A DNA stretch of 64,000 bases, taken from NCBI GenBank assembly GCA_028554755.1, contig JAPTOF010000015.1, positions 3,100,001 to 3,164,000 on the forward strand, in the 5' to 3' direction. The notes under the pieces are model-generated. The model was given only the letters and a program-made list of their open reading frames with translations, made no database searches and was not told the DNA's origin. This stretch comes from Cordia subcordata (taxonomy: Eukaryota; Streptophyta; Magnoliopsida; Boraginales; Cordiaceae). This document shows positions 12,770 to 25,867 of the stretch, one piece after another (position 1 is the stretch's first letter; the number at the start of each line of letters is the position of its first letter). Position numbers and translations under genes: made by a program.

Positions 12770-14566
12770 GTTAGTGTAATGAAGCGTGCAAGTACTGGGG
12801 GTTGCTCTTCCACAGAGAGGCAAACAATGTGTGGTTCTAGGTTATATGTGTCCTAAAAAGCCAGACTAAGTCCTAAACTACAAATTTTTGGGTTTTAGAT
12901 TGAATGGAACTCGAAGTAAATGAAACCAAAGTATGTAGGAAGATGGTGGAAACAAGCTATCTACGGGGAAACAAATACTAGAGATGGGAACTAGGGTGAT
13001 CTATACTTGATTATAGGGAATTACTATACTCTTGTATAAGGGTATTTGATGGATTTTAGGTTGCTCTTGTCTATAATTCCTAATTAACCACCTTGTTGTC
13101 CCTTAAGCATAGGCATGAGTGTATCCCTAGATGGATCATTCCTAGAGTATAGTGTGGTACTTATTGCCTAGTGTTTTCAGGCTAGTTACTTAGGGTTAAG
13201 TGATGTTGATTGAGTCTACCGTAGTGTCTAAACCATTGACTGGGTTTAAAGCCAAGACTAGTCCATCTAAGATTGATTAAACTAAGCTTGAAGCCTATTA
13301 GCGGTATTTAAAACTAAAGAAAAATCAACTAAGTCTAATCATTAATTAAGCAGCATCAATCACACATCACAATAGTGGGTCAACCATTTAAAGCTCAAAT
13401 GAATACATGTTCTTGACTATGGAATTTATGAACACATACACATATTCAACTACTAAACACATAGACATGTTTGGATTACACCATTTGAGCAATAAAAAGC
13501 CAAAATGTGCGTAAATGAGGCATGCTTTGCTATTAAGGCATATAAACACATACATAAGCAACCAATTCCATAGATCCTTTATATAAACACACAGACATGC
13601 TTAAATAAATCTATGAAAGTAATTAATATCAAGCAAGCATCAAGATTATATACGCTATCTCATAGTGACATATCATCAAACACTTAGACATGTATAGAAG
13701 ATAGTCATTAAAACCCTAAAAACAAAGCATACGTATATTAATCCATCAAAAACCCATAACAAGAAGGTAATAATTTAACCCATAATACAAGTGTTAATCA
13801 CCCTTAACACTCTACTCAAATATAGAATAAACTAGGATAAAAGGGAGATAGAGAGTCTTCCTCTCCATCCTTAACTGTCTCTTTATAAAGCTTGTGCAAA
13901 TCCTTCAAATCCAAGTGCTTGATCCACCAAATATGCTTCATTCCTATGTGTAGATGTGTATGTGAGGTGTGTGAGAATGATGACGGGCTAGGGTTTTAAT
14001 GGGATAAAGTGGGTATGGAAGATAGGGTTTCAAAGTTATGAAACAATGGCCAAAAATTAGCTTAAATAGGCACTTTTGTGCACTACCGGCTTAGCCAAGC
14101 AATTGACCGCCTAGGAAAACTTTCTAAGCAGCCTAAAAGAGTTTGTAAACTAGAAGTACTAGCCTAGAAGAGGTAGTTTCTAAATGCCTCTAAGCCGCCT
14201 ATCCAAACTTTGCTCAATTTATCTCTGTTTTGCTTTTGATTGCTTTGAACTTTATCCAGGGGCTTCCAATTTAGTTTTTCTTTTTCTTTTTCATCCTCAA
14301 ATGTAACTTCAAGATTCATCCATGCCCTCTACATTTTCATTAAAGCTCCAAACATCTCTTCAAATCTCACCTAAAACATGAAATTAGAGCACTTAGTGTA
14401 GCACTTGCTCTTTAAGCTCAACTATGAATATTTAAAGCCTATTATGCACAAGTATGATGCAAATGCTATACTAATGGACCTTATATAGCACAAAACACCT
14501 CATAACAAGTATAGAAATAGAAGAAAAAATACACACAAACCAAGACACATTACACACCAACGCACT
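12770..14566 (-). mobile_element. Second Athila-like LTR of a different subfamily (minus orientation)
   Basis: Abuts the previous LTR. The ends are inverted (TTAGTGTAATG at the left, CATTACACACCAA at the right). The interior has the same order of features as the other Athila-like LTRs: paired 'ATTGACTGGGTTTAAAGCC' phrases, runs of 'AACACATAGACATG' phrases, a box cluster with ACTACCGGC (14081-14200) and an AT-rich terminal part. It lacks the CGCAAGTGCACGGG start of its neighbour, so it is a different subfamily. Solo or truncated; no TSD found. Confidence 0.55.
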
Positions 14567-15346
14567 TGATAAATTTGATTTTTCTTGATTTGTTATCATC
14601 AAAATCATATATTTATGCATAAAGCCAATAGTTTGACTATATTTCTTGGAATATTAACAATTAAATTTTAACATTTTAAAATAATAAAGAATAATTTGAA
14701 AATAACATAACAATATTAGAGACTTTTATGTGATAAAATTATTTTTAAGGATAAAATAAAACAAAACCTGATCACATTAATTGAATCATAAAACAAAGTG
14801 GACAAAATATTTGATCAATATACTAAAAAAAGAAAAATGAGAAAAACAAAAAAATGATTATGAAAGTCGCATAATTATCTTCTAAGTAAGGTTATCTTGA
14901 AAAAGATAAAGTAATGGTACAATATGTATTGTAAAAAAAAATGTAATAATTTACTATATTATAACTATATCTAGAATAGTGCAAAATATTTAGCAAGATT
15001 TTTATTATATAAAAAGAAAAAGGAAAGAAACTGCAAAAGAGTAATTAAGGATTTCAAATAAAACCATTAAGAAAAGGACAAAACTTTTAAGAGGTGATAT
15101 TCATAAGATGGTCTAAGAGAATTTTAACATTGTAATTTGACCCTACATTCTTATCAATTAATGCTAAAAGGAAAAAGATGACCCATGCAAAGCATAGATT
15201 GTGAAAATACTAGCTGTATGATATTCTATACATCTAGTTCACACTTATAGTCAATGAGTTAAAGGACTAATTTTTAAGATTTATATACCTTAGTAGTAAT
15301 GTTTGAAAAGTAACAAGTAAAATAACCAACTTTTGGGCTTAACTAC
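14567..15346. other. AT-rich intergenic sequence
   Basis: No gene, no element terminus and no clear repeat. Long A/T-rich tracts such as 14640-14960. Confidence 0.6.
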
Positions 15347-17370
15347 TGTTGAACTTATTACTAATCTTGCTATATTTGGCTGATGAAATAATTGTATTAC
15401 TTATGACTAATAATTTCCTTGTAGTACATAGTGTATATTTTATGTAAGGTGATTATTTGGAGCTCAATTGAAGAACTCGTAGAGCATGGAATGCACTTGA
15501 AGTCTTTATACTTGAAGAGGTATTAAGATTCCTGAAAACTTCTGTAGTTCTCCTTTTCTCTTAGTATTGTGAAATTGATCTTAGTAGATAAAGCTTTATT
15601 ATGAGCTCAAATTCCACAATTCATCTCATAAGCATATCTTGCATGTTCACACACTCATTTTATTGTGCTTGTTGCATATCTCTTAGTTCTCCTTATTTTT
15701 CCAAACTAGATCATCTTTTTTCCTTAATATGTTGCACAGCACAAACTTTTTATTTTCACAAAACAACTTCATACACATCATATTCTTAGCTCTGCATATT
15801 TTCTTAATTAAACAAGGGTTTTGACTTAATCTTGTGTGTATTTTATAAACCCTAATTGAAAACTATCTTGGATTTTCACACACACACACACATAGATGTA
15901 TATAAATATTTGTAAGTATATATGTATATAAGAAATTTGATTTAGCTTTGATATATAGGGGATTAAGTGTATTTGGCATTGCTTCAAGCATTAGGAATAG
16001 GTACATACGTATATGTGTATGTATATAGGTATGGATTACTTGTATACACTTCTTTTCTATAGTAAAATGTATTTTTCATGCTTAAAGCTATGCATTATAG
16101 GGACTTGAGTGTATATTTCAAATTGCATGTCTTGGGAATGGTTAAATATGCTTGTGTGTATAGACCTTTTTCAAAACAAAATCTGAAGATATCCTAAGTT
16201 GAGTTTGAGTTTAGCTTTACATTTAATGTTGTACACATTTGATTTGCTTTGCATTTAATGAGGAATGATGTTTTGAGCAAGTTGTTAGCGTTGACCATCC
16301 AATTTTTAGCTTTTCTAATGTCATTGTGCATGGGGAATTGATACGAGTTGTTAAAATTGACTTTTCTAAAAGCTGTCAACACTTTTTCAACTTTTCTATA
16401 GGTACCAGCCAAGCAAGTTGGTTGACCGGTATCGTCAGTTGGTAAGTAGCAGCCAACTAGGTGCTTGACTGGTAGAACTTACCCGGTATGATCAATTTGT
16501 GCTTTGTGCACTACTGGCTAAGCATAGTAGTCGACCAGTATGTTTGATCGATATGGTCAATAGCTTTTCTTTTTCTACTAGTTGAGACACAAATCAACAT
16601 CGATCGACCAGTAGTAGCCTGCTGCTGTTTTTCAAATCTTTTCGTTGGAGAACTTACTTTTTGTCTATATAAATGCACTCTTTCACCTCCAACACAAACT
16701 CAACTTGATCAAAGCTATTCTTGCAAATCTAAAGCATCAAAAGCTATATTTATTACATCATTGATTGCTTTTATTCATTGATTGATTTCATTCATTGATT
16801 ACACTATCACTTGCATTCATTTATAAAGTATTTTAAGCTCATAAATTGCCTATCTACTTTAAGCAATATGGAAAGGTTTATATACCTCTTGTATTCTTGC
16901 TCTTAAGAAGCTTGTAACACACCACTTGTATTATTCCACTGCTTGAGTTTTTCACTCTTTGGGTAGACTAGATGTGTGATCATCCTAGTAAGATTAAGAG
17001 TGAAGAGATTGAAATCCTAAAGTGTTGGGAAAACACTTGTGGTCCTTGTGATTAAGCAAGGGTTGTGATTGTTGTTCTACGCTTCTATAATATATGAAGC
17101 AAGAAGTCGATTCATTAGTGAAGTTCGTAAAACTCTAATGGAGACCTAAGGTAATAGACTACGCCTTCGAGAGTCCAAACCACTCTAAATTGTTGCATTT
17201 GATCTTCTAACTCTCAAATTTTGTATTTTCAAGTGTTATTTCCTTGGAATATTTGATATACTTGTTTATTAGAACCATTGATTATTTGTATTGCTTGCAA
17301 GAGTTTTAAGTTGCTATTTATGCCATTAATTCAATTCACCTTCCCTCTTGGATTCATTCTCTGGGCAATA
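15347..17370 (+). mobile_element. Sirevirus-like solo LTR (plus orientation)
   Basis: Starts TGTTGAACTTATTAC and ends 'TTCACCTTCCCTCTTGGATT..CTCTGGGCAATA', the kind of 3' end seen in plant Sirevirus LTRs. Flanking pentamers ACTAC (15342-15346) and ACTAT (17371-17375) are a near-match TSD. Inside are a box cluster (TTGGTTGACCGGTA at 16418, GTCGACCAG near 16532, GATCGACCAG near 16601) and a TATA box. No primer-binding site or coding region follows. The small frame at 15601-15789 has no recognisable motif. Confidence 0.6.
16666..16673 (+). promoter_or_regulatory. LTR TATA box
   Basis: TATATAAA lies about 55 bp downstream of the last GACCAG box of the cluster at 16405-16615, the arrangement seen in the other LTRs of the window. 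Confidence 0.55.
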
Positions 17371-18191
17371 ACTATATTGACGTGGCGTTGATGTGGCAGA
17401 TTATTGCCACGTAGACTTGATGTCTTCAAAACACAAAGTTCAACTTAGTTTGTTGAATACACACAAAGTTAAGCATTATTTTTTTAATTTTAATTTTTTC
17501 ATTTTTAATAATTTTTTTCCATTTTAATGTTTAATACTTTCTTTATTTTAATTTTTTCCTTTCTTAAAAACCTATTTTAATTTTTTGAAAATGGCAAAAA
17601 GAATTTAAACAAAAAATTAAAATAAAAATAAATAGTAAAAATGGCCAAAATTTTGAAACAAAGAAATTGTAAAGAGTAAAATACTTGAAGAAGAAAGAAA
17701 AAGAAAAAGAAATTATTTTGTAGAGTAAATAAAATTTTGAAGCTAGATAAAATCACCAACTTATTTCTTAAAATATAAGTTAACACCAAATTTATAAATA
17801 AAATAAAATTAAAAGGGCAAAAAAAATAGAAATGACAAAAAAAAAATTTGTAACAAAAAATTATTGTAAAGAATAAAATAATTGAAATAAAAAATATAGA
17901 AAAGAGAAAAGGCACTATAGTATTGAAACAAAACAATTGAAAAAAAAAAACAACTTAATGTTGTGAAAATACTAAGTTAAACTTAGTGCATTAGGGGGAA
18001 AAAAGGAAAAAAGAAGAAAACTTAGTGTCCCCGGCTACATGGCAAAAATTGGCACACGTACTTTTGCTCTATCAACATTACCAATTTGAACTTTATAATC
18101 TCCAAGACACATAGTTACCCAAGGTGATCATTTAACTCGTTTATCTAAAAAGTCATAGCCGACTCAATACCTTTTGGGACCTAAAGCCAAC
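17371..18191. other. AT-rich, low-complexity intergenic sequence
   Basis: Dominated by A and T homopolymer-like tracts (17470-17960). A 119-codon frame on the minus strand (17577-17936) is almost all Phe, Leu, Ile and Tyr and is a composition artefact. The stretch 18000-18190 is more complex but has no gene. It supplies the left LINE target-site copy ATTCAAGACAAGGC at 18192-18205. Confidence 0.65.
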
Positions 18192-18386
18192 ATTCAAGAC
18201 AAGGCACTGTCTCTTCTCTCTTTACCATGAAAATGGTCACTTTCTCTCTCTACCATGAAAATTCTCCCACTTCTCTCTAGCCTTCTTACAAACCACCATC
18301 CCTTCACTGCCACCTTCTTCCTTTGGCCTCTATTAAACCATGAGCCCAAACACTCTTCCAAACCGTCCCCCCAACCTCTTGCACTC

Positions 18387-20387
18387 ATGGGTAGAAAGAA
18401 GAAAACCTTCTCTCCGGTTAGGTCTAGTACTCGGCTGAATGCAAAAACCCTTGCCAAGGATTGCTCATCTTCTTCAATATCTAGAATTGAAGATTCCATG
18501 GATGAATTTGCCTCTTCACGTCTTGTTAGTGAAGATGCTCTCTTAACCTCTGGTAAAGAGCTTAAGGAGATCTATGATGCCATTGAATCTAGCCAAACAT
18601 TCAAGCAAATTGAAGAGCTTAGGGACAAAGCTAACTGTGAAAAAGTTCAATGTCTCATCTAAAGCTCATGTTCCCACTCTTTTCCTCTTTAAATATAGAA
18701 AATGCAAGCAAAGAACTCAAACAAAAGATGGATAAGGAGCTTGCCAAGAAGAATGAGGTCTCTCCCAAACAAAGTAATCCTCATATAGAACAAATTTACA
18801 CTGAAAATCAGGCTGAAACCATCAAAAACTTATCTTCAAACATTGCTCCAAACTTCTTTGCAGAGCCAGGTTCTCTTGAGGAAGAAAGAGAAAGAAGGTC
18901 CTCATCCAATGGACAACAAGATTGTACTTGGGGAGTACAACTTTAGCCGAAAAGGCAGGTACTTTTCTGCCTTGTGTTGAAATAAATCAGCCACCTAATT
19001 ATACTCTCTTGTCTCCAAATGTCCTTAAAAGTGATAATAGTATAGCCCCACATATTTTGAATCGCAATTTGAGTACAAAGGAAACTTCTTTCTCTCCTTT
19101 GCCTTCTTGGTAGACTACTGAAATAAGCAACAAGTCCACATCATCATTGAACTACAATGTAACTGCCAACTCAACTCATAATGCCAACTAATCCAAGCAA
19201 AGTGAATCTATTGCTCTAGACTCAAAAAGGACAGGGAACAACCAAGAACGGTCGAATGCATGGAAAAAGCCTCCAAAACTAAGGTATGCACCTTCCCTTA
19301 AGGAACCTTCACCCGATTGGGAAAGGGAATTTGCAAAATATGTTAGCAACAATTTGCAACTTGAAGAGCACAATGTTAAAGTTGTTGAAGGCATTAGAGA
19401 GGTTGATGACCCTAGTGATGATATTTATGATGATAGGGAGAAATTTTGGACACATTGCCTTGTTGGGCAATTCCTTGGTGCCCCACCTCCCTTTTTTCTC
19501 ATAAGAAATATGGAGGAATTTGCATGGAAAAAATATGGACATGTTGACATCTTTACTAGGGGTCAAGGTCTCTTTGTGTTTAAATTTGAAAAGGAGAAAG
19601 ATTGCCAAAGTGTTATTTAACAACTTTGGCATGTTAATCATAGACCTCTCCTTCTAAGGAAATGGGAACCCAACATTCAAGTTATTAATCTTAGATGCAA
19701 CAAAATTCCTATATGGGTCAAGTTAAGGGAAGCGTCTTTGAGTTTTTGGTCTAGATGAGGACTGAGCTACATTACCTCCTTTATTGGAAAACTACTTCAA
19801 ATGGATGCACTAACAGAATCTAGAAGGAATTTAGAGTTTGCAAGGGTGTGTACTGAAGTGGATCTTAAAGGCCACATTCCGGATCAAGTATTTGTCAAAT
19901 TGAGGATGGCTCAAAAGCTAAGGTGGATGTTGAATATGCATGGAGACCTTCTAAATGTGCTTTATGCAAATTGGTTAGGCACAATGAAAATTATTGTCCA
20001 TTTAAACCCAACCCAACAAATCAAGCCCCTAAAGCTCAAAATGGTCCCTAACAACAAAGGCAAAGAGTCTACCACAATGCAAGATTTGCTTTCCCAAATG
20101 ATGAATGGCAAGTTGTAAAGAAGAAACAACATCAAAAAGGGAAAGACAAAGAGACTACCAAGGAGCATATTGAACAAAATCTTCCCAAGCAATCCCCAAA
20201 AAGCCCCACAAGCAAAGAGGTTCCATATGCAAATCAATTCCGAGTCCTAAGAGACAAGAAAGAGAGTGAGATCATTGAAGGCCAAGGTGATCCTTCTTCA
20301 CCCAAGCCGAAGGAGGAATCAACTCTTCAAATTTCTTTAAGCAAGGAGAATATAGGAATTGTCCCCCCTACCTCTCCATCATTATGA
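18387..20387 (+). pseudogene. LINE ORF1 (DUF4283 and CCHC zinc-knuckle protein), broken
   Basis: The first plausible start (MGRKKKTFSPVR..) is at 18387. A basic and Ser-rich N-terminus is followed by a DUF4283-like region at about 19440-19790 (EKFWTHCLVGQFLGAPP.., GLFVFKFEKEKD). An intact zinc knuckle C-A-L-C-K-L-V-R-H-N-E-N-Y-C (CX2CX4HX4C) lies at 19956-19997. In plant L1 elements this protein binds the element RNA. The frame is broken several times: stop at 18661, stop at 19618, frame changes near 19350 and 19800-19950, and a TAA near 20050. After the knuckle the frame stays the same to the final TGA at 20385-20387, which overlaps the ORF2 start. Confidence 0.75.
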
Positions 20388-23300
20388 TTTTTAGATCATG
20401 GAATATTAGGGGGTTTAATACCCTTACCAAACATAAGGAAGTGAACTTTTAGGTAAATAAACAAAAGTTGGATTATTTTTGCATTTTAGAAACAAAGGTT
20501 ATGAATGCAAAATCCTTCAATTCTATTGCAACCTATTTTGACAACTTGGGCTTTAAGAATCATGTGAAAGAAAATATGGCTGGTCGGCTTTGGTTTTCTT
20601 GGAGGAATAACTTGCAAATCTTCTACATTGACTCCTTGGATCAAGGGGCCTTCTATCATATCACTTTGTCTAACAAAACATGCATTTGTATTGCATTCGT
20701 TTATGATAGGAATGAGTCCTAAGAGAGAAAACTCCTTTGGAAGAAACTTGAAAGATAGAGCACTTGGTGTGAGAACTCCCTCTCTGTATCATTAGACACT
20801 TCAATGAGATTCTTGATTGTGGTGATAGATCTTCTTGTTCCTCTCTTCCACCTAGTGCATGGGATTTCAAGGATTGCATTGATAGAGCAAGTCTTTATCA
20901 ATTCAAAGCCTTTGAGCCATATTATACCTAGTCCAACAAGGGATCATTCTCAAATTTCTTGGCTAGCAAGCTTGATAGGGCTCTTGTTAACTCATATTGG
21001 CTTGAATACTTGGATGGCTCTTACCTTTTGGTGGATAGCGCAGGAGTTTCTGACCATTGCCCTCTTGTGACGCACACATGTAAGTCCAAGTTCTCCTCCC
21101 CCAAGCCATTTAAATTCTTTGATGCTTGGACTACACATAAATCGTTCCTCAAGATGGTGGAGAAAACTTGGAGTGCATGGGTCTCTGGCACTCCAATGTT
21201 TTCTCTTATACAAAAACAAAAGCTTTTCAAGCATGCTCTTAAAGCTTTTGATAGAGAGCATTTCTCCATGATCTCTCAATAAATTCAAGATCTCAAAGAT
21301 AAGCTCCATAGTGTGGAAATTGATATAATGAATGGTCGGAGTGATGTTGAAACCCTTGACAAAGAGATGACTGTTGTTGGGGAAATTAATAATCTTGAGG
21401 CTACACAAAGGAAATTTCTTCACTAAAAGGCTCGTATCTAATGGATCAAGAAAAGGGATGCAAACACCAAGTTCTTTCATAATGTCATCAAAAGCAAGGG
21501 AAGCAAGAATACTATCAATGCCATTTATGATGATGAAGGCAAACTTCTCACCAAGGAGGATGAGGTAAATGCTCAATTCCTCATGTACTACAAAAAGTTG
21601 CTCGGCTCACCTACTTTTTCAAGTGCAAAAATTGAAGACATCAAATCAATTCTTGGTAAAGTCATTGACCATGATTGAGAGGCATTCCTTGTTGCCCTTT
21701 TCACTTGTGAAGAAATAAAAGAAGCTCTCTTTTCTCTCAACCCCAACAAAAGTCCAGAGCCCGATGGTTACACTTCTAAATTCTATATGGTGGCTTAAGA
21801 TATTATTGGTGTTGATGTTGTGAATGCACATAACTCCTTCTTCAACTCCAACAAATTACTCAAAGAGGTGAATGCTACCATTATTACTTTGGTACTTAAA
21901 GTACAAAATCCCACCTTGGTAAAAGATTTTAGGCCTATTTCTTACTACAACACCTTATACAAATGTGTCTCTAAGTTGCTTGCAAATAGAATCAAGAAGT
22001 GTCTCCCTTGCATCATCTCAAAAAATCAATCGACCTTTATTAAGGATAAGATCATCCATGAAAATATCCTTGTGGCAATGAGCTTTTAAGGGGGTATACT
22101 AGGAATTACATCTCTTCAAGATGTGCACTCAAGATCGATATTATGAAAGCTATTGACACTTTAAATTGGAATTTCATTGAGTGCACCCTTTTGGCTTTTG
22201 GCTTTCCACCAATGTTTGTGGAATGGATCTTGGCTTGCACCATGTCTCATAGCTTCTCTATAGCCATCAATGGAGGTCTTGTGGGTTACTTTAAAGGAGC
22301 TAATGGTATTAGACAAGGTTATCCTCTTTCTCCCTACTTATTTGTGATCTGTATAGAAGTCCTTACTTGCATGCTTAACAAATTAGAGATGAATCAAAGC
22401 TTTTAATACCATCCAAAATGTACAAAACTGAAGCTTAATCACTTGTGCTTTGTGGATGATCTCTTTATCTTTTGCAAAGGAAATATGGATTCCATCATTT
22501 GCATCATGAATACTATTGATACTTTTCATTCTCTTTTGGGTTTGAAGATCAACAAAGGTAAAAGTGATGTGTTTTTTGGTGGTCCCTTTGAGTAAGAAGA
22601 CTACCATTCTTAGCTTAATTGGATTTAATGAAGGCAACCTTCCTATCCATTATTTAGGCTTACCTTTTGTTGCAAGAAAGCTTGCAAAGCTAATTATTAA
22701 CCCCTCTTGGAAAGAATCTTTAGTAGGCTTGAGAGTTGGACAACAAAATGGCTTTCTTTTATGGGAAGATTTCTTCTTAATAAGTCAACTCTTCTCCAAA
22801 TTTGTGCTTACTAGGCAAATGCTTTACTTCTTCCTAAAGGGATTATTGCTCTTATTGAGAGGAAGTTCAAAGCCTTCCTTTGGAAAGAAACGGGAGCAAA
22901 GGTTGCATGGAAAGATGTTTGCTTACCATTTGAGGAAGGTAGGCTTGGTATTAGAAGGATTGAAGATATCAATAACATATTTATGCTCAAAGTCTTTTGG
23001 CGGATGTATGCCTTTAGAGATACTTTTTGGAGTGTTTAGATTCAAAATAATTATATCAAGGAGCGCTCTATTTGGTCTTGTAAAGCCTCTAAAGACCATA
23101 GCTAGATTTGGAAAAAAATTGCTCATTTGTCGGGATATTTCCAAGAATAATATCAAGCACATTATGGGGAATGGAAAGAGCATGCATTTTTGCTTGACAC
23201 ATGGCATCCGGAGGGTAATTTATGGCAGAATTGGAATAGAATTTTCACCCTCCCTTCTCTACATGCTAAGGTTTCTGATATCTTCATCCATGGTGCTTGG

Positions 23301-23972
23301 GATTGGCCCATACAAGTCAATCATCTTAGCACTCCGTCGTTCACTATTGTGCATGATAACCTAGATACTTTTAGTTGGGGTTTATCTCCCAATGGACACT
23401 TCAACTTCAAACACACTTAGGAACACGTTAGAACCCAGGGGGGAAAAATCAATTGGCATAATGTAGTTTGGTTCAAGGGACTTTCTTCTCGGCATGCATT
23501 CATTTGTTGGCTCACATTCTTGGCCAAGTTGAGCACTAAATACCATATCCTACATTGCGGTATCAACATCAATCCAACTTGTAGCTTTTGTAACTTGGGT
23601 TGTGAGACTAGAGAGCATCTTTTCTTTGAATGTAGCTTCACAAGAAGAATTTGGAAAAGAGGGTTGAAGCTTACAAAAGTCAATGAATCTCTCATTGAAT
23701 GGGGAAAGATTGTCGAGTTCATAACTCCTTATGCACTTGAAAATAATTTGAAGGCAATCATCTTGAAGCATTTATTAGGTGTAGCAATCTACCATATTTG
23801 GATGGAAAGAAAATTTTGAATCTTCAAGCAAGAAGCAAAGATTGAAGAGCACATTTTCTCCACAATCTTCAATGAAGTTAGGATCAAATGTATGTTTGGG
23901 AAAAAGTTCACCTCCTCTAGTATTAACAAAGCTATATGTAAAGAATGGGGTCTAGAGGAAATACTTGTATAG
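20384..23972 (+). pseudogene. LINE ORF2: AP endonuclease, reverse transcriptase, zf-RVT, broken
   Basis: ORF2 starts MIFRSWNIRGFN at 20384, the usual N-terminus of the L1 apurinic-type endonuclease that nicks target DNA. Endonuclease motifs follow (CILETKV near 20483; DRALVN near 20975; SDHCPLV near 21047). The reverse transcriptase lies at about 21750-22640, with DFRPISYYNTLYK, the IRQGYPLSPYLFVI motif (22310-22350) and the catalytic FVDD variant of YxDD near 22455. A zf-RVT Cys/His domain (CSFCNLGCETREHLFFEC) is at about 23580-23635. Multiple stops and frameshifts (20451, 21282, 21423, 21798, 22088, 22404, 23418) kill the frame; the final stop is at 23970-23972. Confidence 0.85.
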
Positions 23973-24069
23973 GGGTTGGTTCTTTTGTATTTCTTTTGCA
24001 AAGATGTTCCATGATCAATAATAGATTCTCACTTACTTCACCCAAAAAAAAAAAATTCAAGACAAGGCC

Positions 24070-25866
24070 TATTGACGTTATAGCTATGATGTTACTTATA
24101 TTTTGATGATGAAAACCGGATTACTTGTTGAATATGTGATTACATATACTATACTTGCAATGAATGATGAATGATGATATATTGTGAGTTATGGATGAAT
24201 GGCTTGTGAATTCAAAATATGAATGATTGGTTTGTGAATCGAGTGAACTTCTATTGTTACTAATGAATTATATGAGTTTTTGAGAAATTATTCTAAGCCT
24301 ATGCCTTGGATATAACCATCCACCACCATGAGCTTTGAAAATTGATTATATCAAATGGTATGGTGACATAAGGAAGGAGATGAAAGACATAACGGGAGCA
24401 ACCATAGAATATCTTTTTGTAAAACTGTCTTGGTTCTTTTCTTCTATCTCTCTTTTACTTAAAATGAATATATTATATGTCTAAAGTTGTTTTTTAAATG
24501 TTTTCATGCTTTTCAAAATAATTTTGTGTTGAAAAATGCTTTTAATACTTGTCTTTAAGGTGATAGATCATGTTATTTTTGAAAAACAACTTTTGAGCAC
24601 TTCTGGGCTAGCTTTGCTGGGGTACTGGATAAGTTTTCAACCCCACCCATCAAGAAGGTTTCAAACTATCTGCGTTTTGCCCTTGTTAGGGGTACTGGAC
24701 ATAATTTATCTCACCCAGATATTATCGGGTGAACTTTGCCAGGGTACCAATATGAAGAAAAGTCCACTCGAAAGTCTGAAATTTTAACTTGAAAATAGTC
24801 ATTGTTAGTATGATTTTTTACGATGTTCTTTCCATAACGGTCAAAAACTTGATTTTCGTACTTTAACCATTGTGTCCAATAGCTATTTTCAACTGAGGCT
24901 TATATAATCACTTTTATTCAAGTTTTCAAAAGAGAACATAAGAACCCAAGAAAAGAGAGTTTAAAAAGTTTTGAAAAAGCAAATAGAAAAAGAGAGAGCA
25001 CTACAAGAAGAGTTTCACCTTTCTAAAGGCAACTACAAGTCTTGTATTGTTTATAAAATATAACTTTTGCTTTATATTTTACAATATTATTATCTTGTAA
25101 AAGTTAGGATTTGGGTAGATTAGCCTTGTGGGTTTGAAATTTGAAAAGCAAGTGATGTAGCCCAGAATTTTATATTTTTAGTTTGTTATTAAAATTAGTT
25201 AGGGTTTAGGATTTGTTATTTTTTATTGAGTCCTAGTTATATTAGGATTAGTTTATTACCTATTTTGTTTTGGAAAGGGTTGGTAGAAGTTTTAGTTTCT
25301 TATTGGTTGGTAAAAGTTTTAGTTTCTTAATTATTTTTAGATTCCTATTTAGTTTTGGATTTCTAGCCTATATATAGGGGTGAAAGCTTTCATTGTTACA
25401 TAACTTTTCAGAATTATTCAATAATATTTATTTCTCTCTCCTAGGGTTTATTATCTTAGGAATTTCTTGGCTAATTTCTGCCTTAAAATTAAGCTCCTTG
25501 ATTCTTCTACTTTCTTGTTTATGTTCTCCAAATATTCGCTGCATTAGCAAGTGTAGTGGGTTTCTTGATTTCGAGTTGAAATCAAGGTTATAGGGTTGGT
25601 TTTTTAGCTTAGCCAACTTTTGAAAAGCTCAAGGTTCTTAGTATAGTTGTTAAAATTCTCGAGTGGAATACTCAGGAAGTGGATGTAGGCTTGGTGGCTG
25701 AACCACTATAAATAGCCATATTTTTTAATTTTTCTTCTTGAATCACATTGCTCAACTTTCTAATACGCTTCCACAATCAACGCAACAAAAGAATTTTTGA
25801 AGTTCACAATCAAGGATTTTTTCAAGCTCTATTCACCCCACCTCTAGAGCTAGCTTGCCACTCACA
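24070..25866 (+). repeat. 5' LTR of Sirevirus 1 (interrupted)
   Basis: Begins TATTGACGTTATAG (canonical TG mutated to TA) and ends 'GCTAGCTTGCCACTCACA'. It aligns with the 3' LTR throughout, except for the solo LTR inserted at 25153-25546. Without the insert and its duplicated TSD it is about 1.4 kb, like the 3' LTR (1432 bp). Confidence 0.85.
25153..25546 (+). mobile_element. Small (394-bp) solo LTR or TRIM-like insertion
   Basis: Begins TGATGTAGCCC and ends GCTGCATTA, an imperfect inverted terminus. It is flanked by the perfect duplication GCAAG (25148-25152 and 25547-25551) and is absent from the 3' LTR of the same element, which gives an empty-site comparison. It contains a TATA-like TATATATAGG (25370) and a poly(A)-signal-like AATAAT. 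The size suits a TRIM or a short copia LTR. Confidence 0.8.
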
Positions 25867-25867
25867 A

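Larger units (their letters stand above)
18206..24054 (+). mobile_element. Full-length, degenerate L1-type LINE
   Basis: A 5.85-kb non-LTR retrotransposon with ORF1 (nucleic-acid-binding) and ORF2 (endonuclease and reverse transcriptase). It ends in an A-rich tail (CCC followed by A12 at 24041-24054). A perfect 14-bp target-site duplication ATTCAAGACAAGGC flanks it (18192-18205 and 24055-24068). Both ORFs carry stops and frameshifts, so the copy is dead. Its right TSD overlaps the TSD of the Sirevirus that begins at 24070. Confidence 0.9.

Noticed and set aside
17577..17936. 119-codon minus-strand frame
   Set aside because: Almost entirely Phe, Leu, Ile and Tyr from an A-rich plus strand; low complexity, no family resemblance.
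20992..21576. 194-codon minus-strand frame
   Set aside because: Antisense to the LINE endonuclease; no recognisable domain, and the sense strand explains the sequence.
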